The notes under the pieces were generated by a model. That model was not told the DNA's origin and searched no databases. It saw only the letters and a program-made list of their open reading frames with translations. Shown in pieces: positions 17,151 to 25,619 of a stretch of DNA of 64,000 bases; position 1 is the first letter of the stretch; every line of letters starts with the position of its first letter. The position numbers and the translations under genes were made by a program. Location of the stretch: the NCBI GenBank assembly GCA_023459335.1, contig JAEWUO010000008.1, positions 1 through 64,000 on the forward strand, written 5' to 3'. This stretch comes from Bacillota bacterium. GTDB lineage: Bacteria > Bacillota > Clostridia > Christensenellales > CAG-138.

Positions 17151-17528
17151 TCAGCCCTGCGCGCAGAACGCTTCGTAAGCGGCGGCGTCCATCAGCTCGG
17201 CGGTGGCGCTGACACCCGTCACCTCGACGAGCCAAGCGCCGTAAGGATCGGCGTTGATCGTCTCGGGAGACGCCGATAAAGCCTCGTTGACGGCTGACAC
17301 GGTGCCGGTCACGGGGCTGAGCACCTCGGACACGGCCTTGACGCTCTCCACGTCGCCAAGGGAGGTTTCGGCGGTCAGCGCGTCGCCGGCCTTGGGCAGG
17401 TCGATGAATACGATGTCGCCGAGCGAATGCTGGGCAAAGTCGCTGAGACCTACGCGATATGTTCCGTTGCCGAGGTCGAGGAGCCATTCGTGAGATGCGG
17501 TATACTTGCGGTCGTCTTGCGGTGTCAT
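17151..17528 (-). CDS. gcvH: Glycine cleavage system H protein
   Basis: The lipoyl carrier that shuttles the aminomethyl group between the P, T and L proteins. The 125-residue length is typical. The lipoylation lysine is in the GDVESVKAVSEVLSPVTG segment (ESVKA motif), preceded by the family strand GLSDFAQHSLGDIVFIDLP. It is the first gene after the glycine riboswitch. No L protein (dihydrolipoyl dehydrogenase) or lipoate ligase gene lies in the window, so those functions must be supplied elsewhere. Confidence 0.96.
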   Translation of the reverse strand: MTPQDDRKYTASHEWLLDLGNGTYRVGLSDFAQHSLGDIVFIDLPKAGDALTAETSLGDVESVKAVSEVLSPVTGTVSAVNEALSASPETINADPYGAWLVEVTGVSATAELMDAAAYEAFCAQG

Positions 17529-17592
17529 GTTGTTTCCCTCCGAATTCGTTGAATTTGATGATTTTTTACAAATGTTTCAGGCGGTTTTTCAA

Positions 17593-17627
17593 TAAAAACA
17601 GGACGCGCGAACAAACGTCGCGCGCCC
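17593..17627 (-). terminator. Riboswitch expression-platform terminator
   Basis: The minus strand reads GGCGCGCGA, a CGTTTGT loop and TCGCGCGTC, followed by CTGTTTTTATT. It lies just 3' of the second aptamer and 65 bp before gcvH, as expected for a glycine-ON switch that lets transcription through when glycine is bound. Confidence 0.8.
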
Positions 17628-17815
17628 CGTATCTGAACCTGAAAGATTCTTCCGCAATGCTCAGGGTTTCTTTCATCGCGGAATTGCCTCGTCGGTGCCG
17701 TGCGGTGAAACACGGCTTTCCGAAGCTTCGTCGGGCACCGGTCCTTTTGCCTGAGAGTTTGTTGCGCAATCCCCTTCGGCTCCGCTTTCGCGGTCTCTCC
17801 CGATACCGTCATCCG
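17625..17815 (-). promoter_or_regulatory. Tandem glycine riboswitch (second aptamer degenerate)
   Basis: The first aptamer is clear on the minus strand: GGGAGAGACC (17791-17800), GCCGAAGGGG, and CTCTCAGGCAAAAGGACCGG (17738-17757). The second is recognisable but divergent: GGAAAG (17716-17721), a CCGTG/CACGG arm, CACCGACGAGGCAA, a TTCCGC/GCGGAA arm, and CTTTCAGGTTCAGA (17632-17645). By family knowledge, each aptamer can bind one glycine. The element controls gcvH-gcvPA-gcvPB-gcvT/glyA. The stretch 17529-17917 without a protein gene is made of this element, its terminator and its promoter. Confidence 0.88.
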
Positions 17816-17837
17816 AATATTCACTTTTTACGCAGTT

Positions 17838-17867
17838 AGTGTACCTTATTGCTCCGGGGAATGTCAA
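17838..17867 (-). promoter_or_regulatory. Promoter of the glycine cleavage operon
   Basis: Minus-strand TTGACA (17862-17867), 18-bp spacer and TACACT (17838-17843). Transcription would begin about 20-30 nt before the first glycine aptamer. Confidence 0.75.
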
Positions 17868-17917
17868 CGCGAATATTTCACTAAAATATCAGCGTTTCTG
17901 ATCCGTCCGTTCAATCG

Positions 17918-19369
17918 CTATGCCGTTTGCTTGCTCTTCTTCCCGAAAATTTCCCGCCGGAAGAGGATCAGGTTCATGACGACGAACAATCCGGCCAGCG
18001 CGGCCAGCGTCACCCAGACGTTGGTCAGGCTCGTCGTCGCGGGATCGGCGGTCAGCCCGATCGGCGCGTAACCAAGAAGCAGCAGCATCGGGAAGCCGAA
18101 CACGATCGCCCAGAGCTGCTGATAGACGAGGTTGTTCGCGGCGGGGGTTTTAAAGAGCGGATCGATTTCGCGAAGCAGGATCACGCCCGTGCTCGCGGTT
18201 CCGGTCAGCATGCCGTAGAGCGAGAGGAACGCCTCATGCGGATAGTTCGGATACAGCCGTTTGCTGATGATGCTGAGCTGCAAGTAGGTTGCCACCGCGC
18301 CGACGACGCAGATGACGCTCAGCGGAATGATGAACTCGCGGTGCGAGAACGCGGTCAGATCGATTGCGGCAATGCTGGCGACGACCATGAGGTCGAACAT
18401 CACGCCGGAGATACGCGCGAGCATGAAATCGTTCAGGTACTGCCTGCGCCCCCGCATGGTCAGCCCCTTGAGCACGTTTCGAACGAGGATCGCCATCACG
18501 GTGCCGATGAGGAAGTTGAAACCCCAGATCAGCGGTTTGACGGTGCTGCTGAAGAATCCGCCGAGCGCGTCCAGCCCCAGCGAGGTCAGATACATGACGG
18601 CGTACGCCGCCATATAGGTAAACACGACGAGGCCGATCTGGACGGTGAGCTTGTCGAGCGATTCCGAGAGCGGAATCTCGCCCTTTTCCGTGATCGTTTC
18701 GGCGGAGAGGTTTTCCATTTCGTCCGCATTGACGAGCCTCGGATCGATCAGCCCTTTTTTCTTCATCCGGTTCAGGTAGAAGACGCCGCCGAGTCCGGCG
18801 GAAACAAAGCCCATCGCGGCGACGGTCAGCCCGAAGCTGCCGCCGTAGCGAAACGGCGCGTAGCTCGCGGCGGTTTCATAAACATGGCCCCAGTTATAAG
18901 CCTGCCCAGGCCCCTGCCCGTATCCCATCGGCAGCAGCAGGCCGGATGCGGGCCAGTTTCCCAGAACGAAAAACAGGCCGAGCGTGATCGAGAGGCCAAG
19001 GATGCCCTGCAGCAGGTAGGACGAAACGGTGGTGACGCCGGTATCGAACACGGCGGCTTTCGCCTTCGGATCCTTTTGCCGCTTTGGAGAACGCAGCGCC
19101 ATGGCGACAAACCCGAGTCCAAGCCCGTGGTAGGTCAGGGTTTCCATTGTCATCTTGCTGAAAACCGGGCTTCCGGTGATCTTTTCATACGCCATGTTCG
19201 CGAAAAGAATTAAAAAACCGCCCAGCACGGAGCTGGGGATCAGCGACTGGCGCAGAGGCTTGATGAGCCTTCTGAGCATGTTGGCGGTGAGCATCCCGAC
19301 GAGCAGAATCGTCAGTTCGATCATCAGCGACCATACGCCCGCGTCCCAGAAATTGTGTCCGGTTGTCAT
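17918..19369 (-). CDS. Sodium:glutamate symporter (GltS-type)
   Basis: A 483-residue polytopic protein resembling the ESS/GltS family, which imports glutamate with sodium. The two-repeat architecture shows as two glycine-rich segments, one near IPSSVLGGFLILFANMAYE and another near GMLTGTASTGVILLREIDP, where GltS proteins carry their conserved re-entrant motifs. It is longer than the usual 400 residues because of a cytoplasmic loop around residues 215-250. It has its own promoter and is not obviously linked to its neighbours. Glutamate as substrate is inferred from family only. Confidence 0.8.
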   Translation of the reverse strand: MTTGHNFWDAGVWSLMIELTILLVGMLTANMLRRLIKPLRQSLIPSSVLGGFLILFANMAYEKITGSPVFSKMTMETLTYHGLGLGFVAMALRSPKRQKDPKAKAAVFDTGVTTVSSYLLQGILGLSITLGLFFVLGNWPASGLLLPMGYGQGPGQAYNWGHVYETAASYAPFRYGGSFGLTVAAMGFVSAGLGGVFYLNRMKKKGLIDPRLVNADEMENLSAETITEKGEIPLSESLDKLTVQIGLVVFTYMAAYAVMYLTSLGLDALGGFFSSTVKPLIWGFNFLIGTVMAILVRNVLKGLTMRGRRQYLNDFMLARISGVMFDLMVVASIAAIDLTAFSHREFIIPLSVICVVGAVATYLQLSIISKRLYPNYPHEAFLSLYGMLTGTASTGVILLREIDPLFKTPAANNLVYQQLWAIVFGFPMLLLLGYAPIGLTADPATTSLTNVWVTLAALAGLFVVMNLILFRREIFGKKSKQTA

Positions 19370-19452
19370 GATTACGGCTCCTATCGTGAAAATTTCGCCG
19401 GTTTCTCTTCTGTCGATTCGTCGGTTGACGACCGACAGATACGACCTCCATC

Positions 19453-19481
19453 AATATATCATGTCGGGACGACCGTGGCAA
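19453..19481 (-). promoter_or_regulatory. Promoter of the GltS-type symporter gene
   Basis: Minus-strand TTGCCA (19476-19481), 17-bp spacer and TATATT (19453-19458) with a TG one base upstream (extended -10). The 75-nt leader contains a nested hairpin at 19409-19437. Confidence 0.65.
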
Positions 19482-19577
19482 ATCAATTTTTCAACACATT
19501 TCTTTTATTTGTTAATTACAAAGCGACCCCGCCGTTTTTTTCTCTGCGTCTTTCTTGTGTCATTTTCAATCCGGCCG

Positions 19578-20975
19578 TTAAATCGCAGGCGATTCCGCCG
19601 CTTTTTCATCCAGCATTTTCTTCGTATCTTCTTCAATATTCAAGAAGAATATGACGACCATCATAACCGCGGCGACGACCATCGGCACCCAGCCCAGAAT
19701 CGCGTTGATCGTACGGATCGCGCCCGCGGGCTGCGCGGACAGCTTTGCGTCGAAGCCGTTGACCGAGAGCGCGACGGCGACAAGCTGCGTCGCACCCGCG
19801 ACGGCAAGCTTGCTCGTGAGGTTGTCCGCCGTGGAGACCATGCTGTCCAGCCGCCTGCCGGACCGCCACTCGATAAGATCCACGATGTTGTTGCGGTTGG
19901 TGTTGAACATGACGAATGTGATCGTAATCGCGATGCCGACCGTGACGGCGTTGACATAGATCGCGCCGAGCGAAAACGGGTTGATTACAAACCAGATTTT
20001 GCCGAGGATAAAGAGCGCGGCGGCGAGGAGCATGGTTTTCTTCCGCCCCAGCGCGCGGTCGATCGCCGACACCAGAAACGAGGAGCAGAGCGCCGCGGCA
20101 AGATACGCCGCCTGGATGGCGGTCGCCGCCGCCGTGCTGCCGAGCACATAGGTGGCGTAATAGGTGATGCAGCTCATCAAAAGCAGGTTAATCACCCCGT
20201 AGCAGATGATATAGAGCATGTTGAGCACCCAGGGCTTGCAGCGAAACAGCATCTGAAACACCGTCTTTGCCGAAAGCTTTTCTTCGTCGTCCGCAATGGG
20301 TTTCACGCGCTCTTTCGTGGTGAAGAAATGCACGGCGCAGCCGACGATACAGACCGCGCCCATCACGCAGGCGGTCAGCAGGAATCCGCGCGAACTCATG
20401 GAATCGATCAGGTTGCCCTTACCGTCCATCGCGCCGAAGAGCTTCAGCAGCGGCAGGCAGGCCACCGCGCCGATCCCCGCGCCCAGCGCCCCGCCGAGGT
20501 TGCGGAACACATTGATCGATCTTCTGTCCGCGTCGAGGTTGGTGGCTAGGCTTCCCATGCTGTTGTAGGGAATGCCGACGAATGTGTTAAACAGCTCGAA
20601 AAGCAGGTAGACGACCAGCGCGGCGACGATCGCTGCCTTGTTCTGCAGGCCGAAGTTTGCAAACAGCAGCACGACCGTAATCGCCCACGGAACGGCAAAC
20701 CAGATGGCCAGCGGACGCACGCGCTCCCCGTTTTTAAACTTGTGGTTGAGCGCCCAGAACCCGATCAGCGGATCGTTGACCGCGTCCCATATGGTGCCGA
20801 TCGTCAGGATCGTGCCCGCCACCAGCACGTCGATCTTGACGACGTTGGTCAGAAAGAACAGATAGTAGATGCTCTTGAACTGATAGACCACGTTGCTCGC
20901 CGTTGAAAAAGTGCAAAAGCCCAGCTTCTCCGGAAAACGAATACGCGGAATCGACTGCGTAACGGGGTTCTTCAT
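19578..20975 (-). CDS. GPH-family sugar:cation symporter (MFS)
   Basis: A 465-residue, 12-helix transporter of the glycoside-pentoside-hexuronide (MelB-like) group. The family signature around helix 2 is visible as DAVNDPLIGFWA, followed by the cytoplasmic loop with GERVRPLAIW. A second characteristic segment, FVGIPYNSMGSL, matches the GPH helix-4 region. Members import melibiose, xylosides, glucuronides and similar compounds with Na+ or H+. Its start overlaps the stop of the upstream hydrolase by 4 bp, so the pair probably handles one substrate. The sugar cannot be named. Confidence 0.85.
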   Translation of the reverse strand: MKNPVTQSIPRIRFPEKLGFCTFSTASNVVYQFKSIYYLFFLTNVVKIDVLVAGTILTIGTIWDAVNDPLIGFWALNHKFKNGERVRPLAIWFAVPWAITVVLLFANFGLQNKAAIVAALVVYLLFELFNTFVGIPYNSMGSLATNLDADRRSINVFRNLGGALGAGIGAVACLPLLKLFGAMDGKGNLIDSMSSRGFLLTACVMGAVCIVGCAVHFFTTKERVKPIADDEEKLSAKTVFQMLFRCKPWVLNMLYIICYGVINLLLMSCITYYATYVLGSTAAATAIQAAYLAAALCSSFLVSAIDRALGRKKTMLLAAALFILGKIWFVINPFSLGAIYVNAVTVGIAITITFVMFNTNRNNIVDLIEWRSGRRLDSMVSTADNLTSKLAVAGATQLVAVALSVNGFDAKLSAQPAGAIRTINAILGWVPMVVAAVMMVVIFFLNIEEDTKKMLDEKAAESPAI

Positions 20976-21943
20976 ACGTTTTTCTCCTGTTCCCGAACCG
21001 CAAGCAAGCGGTTAATCAATAGCTGTTTAAAACGAGCTGGTTCGTCACCCATCGGGTTGTGACCCGAGTTTTCAAACCAGATCAATTCCTTTTTCGGCGC
21101 CTCGATGCTGTCAAACCACGCCTGCACGAGCGAGGCGGGCGTGTTCTGATCCAGCACGCCGTCGAAGATGAAATACGGCACGGAAAATTTCGTGCAGGTC
21201 TGGGGGAAATTCGTGGCTCCCACGGCGTCCCACATCTCGGTCAGCACATATTTATAACCCTTGATAAGGCCGTACAGATCGCGAACGGAATATTCGCCGG
21301 AACGAAGTACGGGGACGACAAACGAAGAAAAATAACTGCGTTTCTTCTTGTTTCTGGAATAACCGCCGTATTTCATCATGACCCGGCGCTGCGCCATCAT
21401 GCCGTCAAATCCGCCTTTATAGACGCCGCTGACCGGCGGGCCAACTTTTTTCAGGGTGGCAATCGCCTTTTCATCTCCGGCTTTGACGGCTTCGGCCATC
21501 GCGAAATCATAGCTGATCTCCTCGTTTTTCGCGCCGTCCACCACCTGTCCAAACCCGACGTAAGCCGCGATCTTTTCCGGATGGCGGTGTGCGAGGTAGG
21601 TGCCGAGTTCGCTTCCCCAGCTGCCGCCTATGATGAAGATTTTATCCTTGCCAAACCGCTCGCAGAGCCAGTTGACCAGCGCGTTCGCGTCCTCCACCAT
21701 CTGATCGACCGTCAGCGTTTCTTTCTTCGCGCCGTAGTAGGACCCGCCGCTGCCGCGCTGATCCCATGCTACGATCGTAAAGGTTTTCGCCAAATCCGCG
21801 TGGTCGGTCATGACCGTATGGCGGTTGCAGACACCGGGCCCGCCGTGCAGAAACAGGAGCACGGGGTTGGTTTCGTCCGCGCTCTTGATGTGAATTTTTT
21901 GCGGCAATCCGTTTAGCAGCACCATGCGTTTTTCATCGATCAT
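20972..21943 (-). CDS. Alpha/beta hydrolase, proline iminopeptidase-like
   Basis: A 323-residue alpha/beta-hydrolase. The oxyanion-hole motif HGGPG and the nucleophile elbow GGSWGSELG (catalytic Ser) match the S33 peptidase/proline iminopeptidase group. The acid and base are probably in FDGVLDQNTPA and the C-terminal SGHNPMG. The start at 21943 has GGGAGG upstream; 26 earlier codons are open but lack a ribosome site. Coupling to a GPH transporter is unusual for a peptidase and suggests that it acts on an imported glycoside ester or conjugate, which is inference. Confidence 0.82.
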   Translation of the reverse strand: MIDEKRMVLLNGLPQKIHIKSADETNPVLLFLHGGPGVCNRHTVMTDHADLAKTFTIVAWDQRGSGGSYYGAKKETLTVDQMVEDANALVNWLCERFGKDKIFIIGGSWGSELGTYLAHRHPEKIAAYVGFGQVVDGAKNEEISYDFAMAEAVKAGDEKAIATLKKVGPPVSGVYKGGFDGMMAQRRVMMKYGGYSRNKKKRSYFSSFVVPVLRSGEYSVRDLYGLIKGYKYVLTEMWDAVGATNFPQTCTKFSVPYFIFDGVLDQNTPASLVQAWFDSIEAPKKELIWFENSGHNPMGDEPARFKQLLINRLLAVREQEKNV

Positions 21944-21973
21944 GCGTCTCTTCCCTCCCGACCGCGGCGGTCC

Positions 21974-22003
21974 TGTATAATATTCCATACCAATATATCG
22001 CAA
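21974..22003 (-). promoter_or_regulatory. Possible promoter of the hydrolase-GPH operon
   Basis: Minus-strand TTGCGA (21998-22003), 18-bp spacer and TATACA (21974-21979), about 30 bp before the start codon. The hexamers are moderate matches. Confidence 0.4.
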
Positions 22004-22133
22004 AGGGCCTCTTTTTGCCATAGAATATGCACTTCTTTACATAAAAAAACAGGAACGTTCCTCCATGCGAAAGCGGATTCGTTCACACCTGCGCCACAGT
22101 GCCAAAGTTACATAAAACGGGGGGCTTTGCGGG

Positions 22134-22162
22134 TTGCAATGACGAACTTCCTATGTTAATAT
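22134..22162 (+). promoter_or_regulatory. Promoter of tig-clpP-clpX
   Basis: TTGCAA (22134-22139), 17-bp spacer and TAATAT (22157-22162). No CIRCE or CtsR-type operator was seen next to it, which suggests constitutive expression. Confidence 0.65.
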
Positions 22163-22217
22163 TGTTTGATACTGGCGAACTATGCCGCTTGCATAGATGC
22201 ATTTGTTGGAGGAGCAC

Positions 22218-23621
22218 ATGGCAACCTTAGAAAAACTGGAGAACAACCGCGCAAAACTTACGATCACCGTTTCACCCGAAACGTTCGGCACGGCCGTACA
22301 GAAAGCCTATACGAAAACCGCGAACCGTTATAACGTGCCGGGCTTCCGCAAGGGCAAAGCCCCGCGCAAAGTCATTGAGAACATGTACGGCGAAGGCGCA
22401 TTCTACGAAGAAGCGTTCGAGATCGTCTGGGGCGACGCTTACGACGCCGCGCTGCTGGAACACGACCTCACCGCGGTGGATAAGCCTTCTTTGGATATTT
22501 CGACCATCGACGCCGCGCAGGGCGTAATTTTCACCGCCGAAGTTCAGCTCAAGCCCGAGGTCACGCTCGGCGCCTATAAAAAACTCGAAGTGCCTGAACC
22601 CGACTTCGCCGTCAAGGACGAAGATGTCATGGCCGAAATCGAGAAGGAGCGCGAGAAGAACGCGCGTTTCATCGAAGTGGACCGCGCCGTGGAAAACGGC
22701 GACCGCGTGATTCTGGATTATTCCGGCAGCGTGGACGGCGAGAAGTTCGAAGGCGGCACCGCGGAGGATCAGCAACTGGTCATCGGCTCCGGCACGTTCA
22801 TTCCGGGATTCGAAGAGCAGCTCGTCGGCATGAAAGCGGGCGAGGAAAAAGAAATCGGCGTGAAGTTTCCGGACGAATACGCCCCGCCGCTCAACGGCAA
22901 GGACGCGGTATTCGCAATCAAGCTCAAGGCGGTTCAAATCAAGGAACTGCCCGCGCTGGACGACGAGTTCGCAAAAGATATTTCCGACTTCGACACGCTC
23001 GAAGCGCTGAAAGCCGATAAAAAGGCCAAGATGGACGAAAAGGCCGCGAAAAACCGCCAGTCCGCCATCGAAAACATCGCGCTTCAGAAAGCCAGCGACA
23101 ACGCCATCGTCGACATTCCGGACGTGATGGTGGAGCGCCAGATCAGCTACATGATGCGTGATATCGCGCGGCAGCTGAGCATGAGCGGATTGACGCTGGA
23201 AGATTATGTGAAATACACCGGCACGGACATGAACGGCCTCAAGGAAAGCTACCGCAAGGAAGCGGAAGCCCGCGTAAAACTGCAGCTCGTCATCGAAGCC
23301 ATCGGCGACAAAGAAGGCGTAACCTGCACGGACGACGATATGAAGGCCCTCATCGCGGAATACGCCGACGGCAGCGGCAAGAGCGCGGAGGAATTTGAGC
23401 AGTCGCTCTCCGACGACGACCGCGAATACCTCAGCGACAACGTCCTCGCACGAAAAGCCGTCAAGATCGTGACCGACAGCGCCGTGCTCGTTAAGGGCGA
23501 ACCCGCGGAAAAGAAACCCGCGAAGAAAGCCGCCGTAAAAAAAACGGAGGACAAGGCCGAAGGCCCTGATACGGATAAACCCGCGAAAAAGGCCGCAAAG
23601 AAAACCGAGCCGAAGGAATAA
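22218..23621 (+). CDS. tig: Trigger factor, ribosome-associated chaperone
   Basis: A peptidyl-prolyl isomerase and chaperone that docks at the ribosome exit tunnel. The 467-residue product has the N-terminal ribosome-binding domain with the signature GFRKGKAPRKV (about residue 43), an FKBP-type PPIase domain (about 150-245, DYSGSVDGEKFEGGTAE) and the helical C-terminal domain. An added Lys/Ala/Glu-rich tail of about 40 residues follows (repeated KKAA motifs), longer than in most homologues. The start at 22218 has GGAGGAG upstream; another ATG 7 codons earlier lacks a site. It heads the classic tig-clpP-clpX operon. Confidence 0.96.
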   Translation: MATLEKLENNRAKLTITVSPETFGTAVQKAYTKTANRYNVPGFRKGKAPRKVIENMYGEGAFYEEAFEIVWGDAYDAALLEHDLTAVDKPSLDISTIDAAQGVIFTAEVQLKPEVTLGAYKKLEVPEPDFAVKDEDVMAEIEKEREKNARFIEVDRAVENGDRVILDYSGSVDGEKFEGGTAEDQQLVIGSGTFIPGFEEQLVGMKAGEEKEIGVKFPDEYAPPLNGKDAVFAIKLKAVQIKELPALDDEFAKDISDFDTLEALKADKKAKMDEKAAKNRQSAIENIALQKASDNAIVDIPDVMVERQISYMMRDIARQLSMSGLTLEDYVKYTGTDMNGLKESYRKEAEARVKLQLVIEAIGDKEGVTCTDDDMKALIAEYADGSGKSAEEFEQSLSDDDREYLSDNVLARKAVKIVTDSAVLVKGEPAEKKPAKKAAVKKTEDKAEGPDTDKPAKKAAKKTEPKE

Positions 23622-23672
23622 CCCCGGCCGGAAGCAAAGACACCGGTTCCCGATTGTAAGGAGGGAAACAGC

Positions 23673-24257
23673 ATGAACCTCATTCCGATGGTCATCGAGC
23701 AGAACACGTACGGCGAGCGGAGTTACGACATCTACAGCCGCCTGCTCAAGGACCGCATCATCTTTATCGGCGGCCCCATCGACGACGACGTCGCAAACAG
23801 CGTGGTCGCGCAGATGCTCTTTCTGGAGGGCGACGATCCCGATAAGGACATCAACCTTTACATCAACTCGCCCGGCGGTTCCGTGAGCGCGGGACTCGCC
23901 ATCTACGATACGATGCAGTACATCAAATGCGAAGTAGCCACCATCTGCGTGGGACTCGCCGCGTCCATGGGCGCGTTCCTGCTCGCCGCGGGCGCAAGGG
24001 GGAAGCGTAAAGCGCTGCCAAACGCCGAGATCATGATCCATCAGGTCAGCGGCGGCGCGCAGGGTCAGGCGACAGACATCAACATTCAGGCCGAACAGAT
24101 CCTGAAGCTTAAGAAACGGCTCAACCAGATCCTCGCCGCGCGCACGGGCCAGAGCATCGAGCGCGTGACGCAGGACACCGAGCGGGACAATTACATGAGC
24201 GCCGAGGAGGCGCGCGCATACGGACTGATCGACGAGGTTTTTCCGCCGCGCAGATAA
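23673..24257 (+). CDS. clpP: ATP-dependent Clp protease proteolytic subunit
   Basis: The serine peptidase that forms the tetradecameric Clp chamber. The 194-residue product has the catalytic Ser in GLAASMGAFLLAAG, His in NAEIMIHQVSGG and Asp in TERDNYMSAEEA. The first residues (MNLIPMVIEQ) match the short processed N-terminus of ClpP. AAGGAGG lies 9 bp before the ATG. It works with the ClpX encoded 18 bp downstream. Confidence 0.97.
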   Translation: MNLIPMVIEQNTYGERSYDIYSRLLKDRIIFIGGPIDDDVANSVVAQMLFLEGDDPDKDINLYINSPGGSVSAGLAIYDTMQYIKCEVATICVGLAASMGAFLLAAGARGKRKALPNAEIMIHQVSGGAQGQATDINIQAEQILKLKKRLNQILAARTGQSIERVTQDTERDNYMSAEEARAYGLIDEVFPPRR

Positions 24258-24275
24258 CCCGGAAAGGGGTACGTT

Positions 24276-25547
24276 ATGACAAAAGTTGAAGAATCGTCCA
24301 CCGTGCGCTGCTCGTTCTGCGGCAAGGCGCAGGAGGACGTACACCGCATCATCGCGGGGCCGGGCGTGAACATCTGCAACGAGTGCATCGAGCTCTGCCG
24401 CGAGATCATCGAAGAGGACGTCGAGGCCGAACCCATCGACCTGACGAACGTCCCCAAGCCGCAGGAGATCGTCCATCAGCTCAACCAGTACGTCATCGGT
24501 CAGGACATGGCGAAGCGCGCGCTCGCGGTCGCGGTCTACAACCACTACAAGCGCATCCATACGCCCGCGAAGAAGGACGACGACGTAGAGCTGCAGAAGA
24601 GCAACATCATCATGCTGGGGCCGACGGGCAGCGGCAAGACCATGCTCGCGCAGACGCTCGCGCGGATCCTCAACGTGCCGTTCGCCGTCGCGGATGCTAC
24701 CAGCCTCACCGAGGCGGGATATGTGGGCGAGGATGTGGAAAATATCCTGCTCAAGCTCATCCAGGCGGCAGATTACGACGTGGACAAGGCCAGCAAGGGC
24801 ATTATCTATATCGACGAAATCGACAAGATCGCCAGAAAAGGCGAAAATGTCTCCATCACGCGCGACGTTTCCGGCGAAGGCGTGCAGCAGGCGCTTTTGA
24901 AGATCCTCGAAGGCACCGTCGCCTCCGTTCCGCCGCAGGGCGGGCGCAAGCATCCGCATCAGGAGTTCATCCAGATCGACACGACGAACATCCTCTTCAT
25001 CTGCGGCGGCGCGTTTTCCGGCATCGACAAGATCATCGAAAAGCGCATCGGGCACAAGATCCTCGGCTTCGGCGCTGAGATTACGAGCAGCGTCCAGAAG
25101 GACATCGGCGAGACGCTCAAGAGCATCCTGCCGGAAGACCTCCTGAAATTCGGTTTGATTCCGGAGTTCGTCGGGCGTATGCCGATCATCGTGACGCTGG
25201 AGAACCTCGACGAGGACGCGCTGATGCGCATCCTCACCGAACCGAAGAACGCGCTGGCGCGGCAGTATCAGCGGCTCTTCGAGATGGACGGCGTGGATCT
25301 GAGTTTCGACGAGGACGCGCTGCGCGAAGTCGCCAGGAAAGCCATCGAGCGCAAGACCGGCGCGCGGGGTTTAAGGGCTATCCTCGAGGATGTGATGCTG
25401 GATATCATGTTCGATATTCCATCCCGCGAGGACGTCTCCTCCTGCCTTATCACGAAGGAAGTAATCGACAAGGCCTGCCCGCCGCTTCTGGCGGAGGGCA
25501 TCGGGGAGAAAAAGACCGCCGTCAAGAAACCCAAGCAGTCGGCGTAA
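24276..25547 (+). CDS. clpX: ATP-dependent Clp protease ATP-binding subunit ClpX
   Basis: The AAA+ unfoldase that delivers substrates to ClpP. The 423-residue product has an N-terminal C4 zinc-binding domain (CSFCGKAQEDV then CNECIELC), Walker A GPTGSGKT, the pore loop GYVGEDVENI, Walker B IIYIDEIDKI, the RKH loop (GGRKHPHQEF) and the sensor-2 GARGLRAI. The tail ends in Lys-rich residues (KKTAVKKPKQSA). A strong terminator follows 15 bp after the stop, which ends the operon. Confidence 0.97.
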   Translation: MTKVEESSTVRCSFCGKAQEDVHRIIAGPGVNICNECIELCREIIEEDVEAEPIDLTNVPKPQEIVHQLNQYVIGQDMAKRALAVAVYNHYKRIHTPAKKDDDVELQKSNIIMLGPTGSGKTMLAQTLARILNVPFAVADATSLTEAGYVGEDVENILLKLIQAADYDVDKASKGIIYIDEIDKIARKGENVSITRDVSGEGVQQALLKILEGTVASVPPQGGRKHPHQEFIQIDTTNILFICGGAFSGIDKIIEKRIGHKILGFGAEITSSVQKDIGETLKSILPEDLLKFGLIPEFVGRMPIIVTLENLDEDALMRILTEPKNALARQYQRLFEMDGVDLSFDEDALREVARKAIERKTGARGLRAILEDVMLDIMFDIPSREDVSSCLITKEVIDKACPPLLAEGIGEKKTAVKKPKQSA

Positions 25548-25562
25548 GACAGCAGCTCGCAA

Positions 25563-25590
25563 AAGCGAACCCTCGAGGGTTCGCTTTTTT
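25563..25590 (+). terminator. Terminator after clpX
   Basis: A perfect 10-bp stem AAGCGAACCC/GGGTTCGCTT with a TCGA loop, followed by TTTTATTG. Confidence 0.9.
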
Positions 25591-25619
25591 ATTGCAATAT
25601 AACCGGCTATGATTGGCGT

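Noticed and set aside
17927..19213. A 428-codon plus-strand frame
   Set aside because: It is the antisense shadow of the GltS-type symporter gene; the product is Arg/Asp/His-rich low-complexity sequence.
22051..22062. Palindrome AGGAACGTTCCT followed on minus by a T-run, as a terminator
   Set aside because: The stem has only 4 bp around a 4-nt loop, and no minus-strand gene ends there.
22272..25055. A 927-codon open frame on the minus strand
   Set aside because: It is antisense to tig, clpP and clpX, which are certain. The product is Asp/Arg/His/Leu-rich without recognisable motifs.
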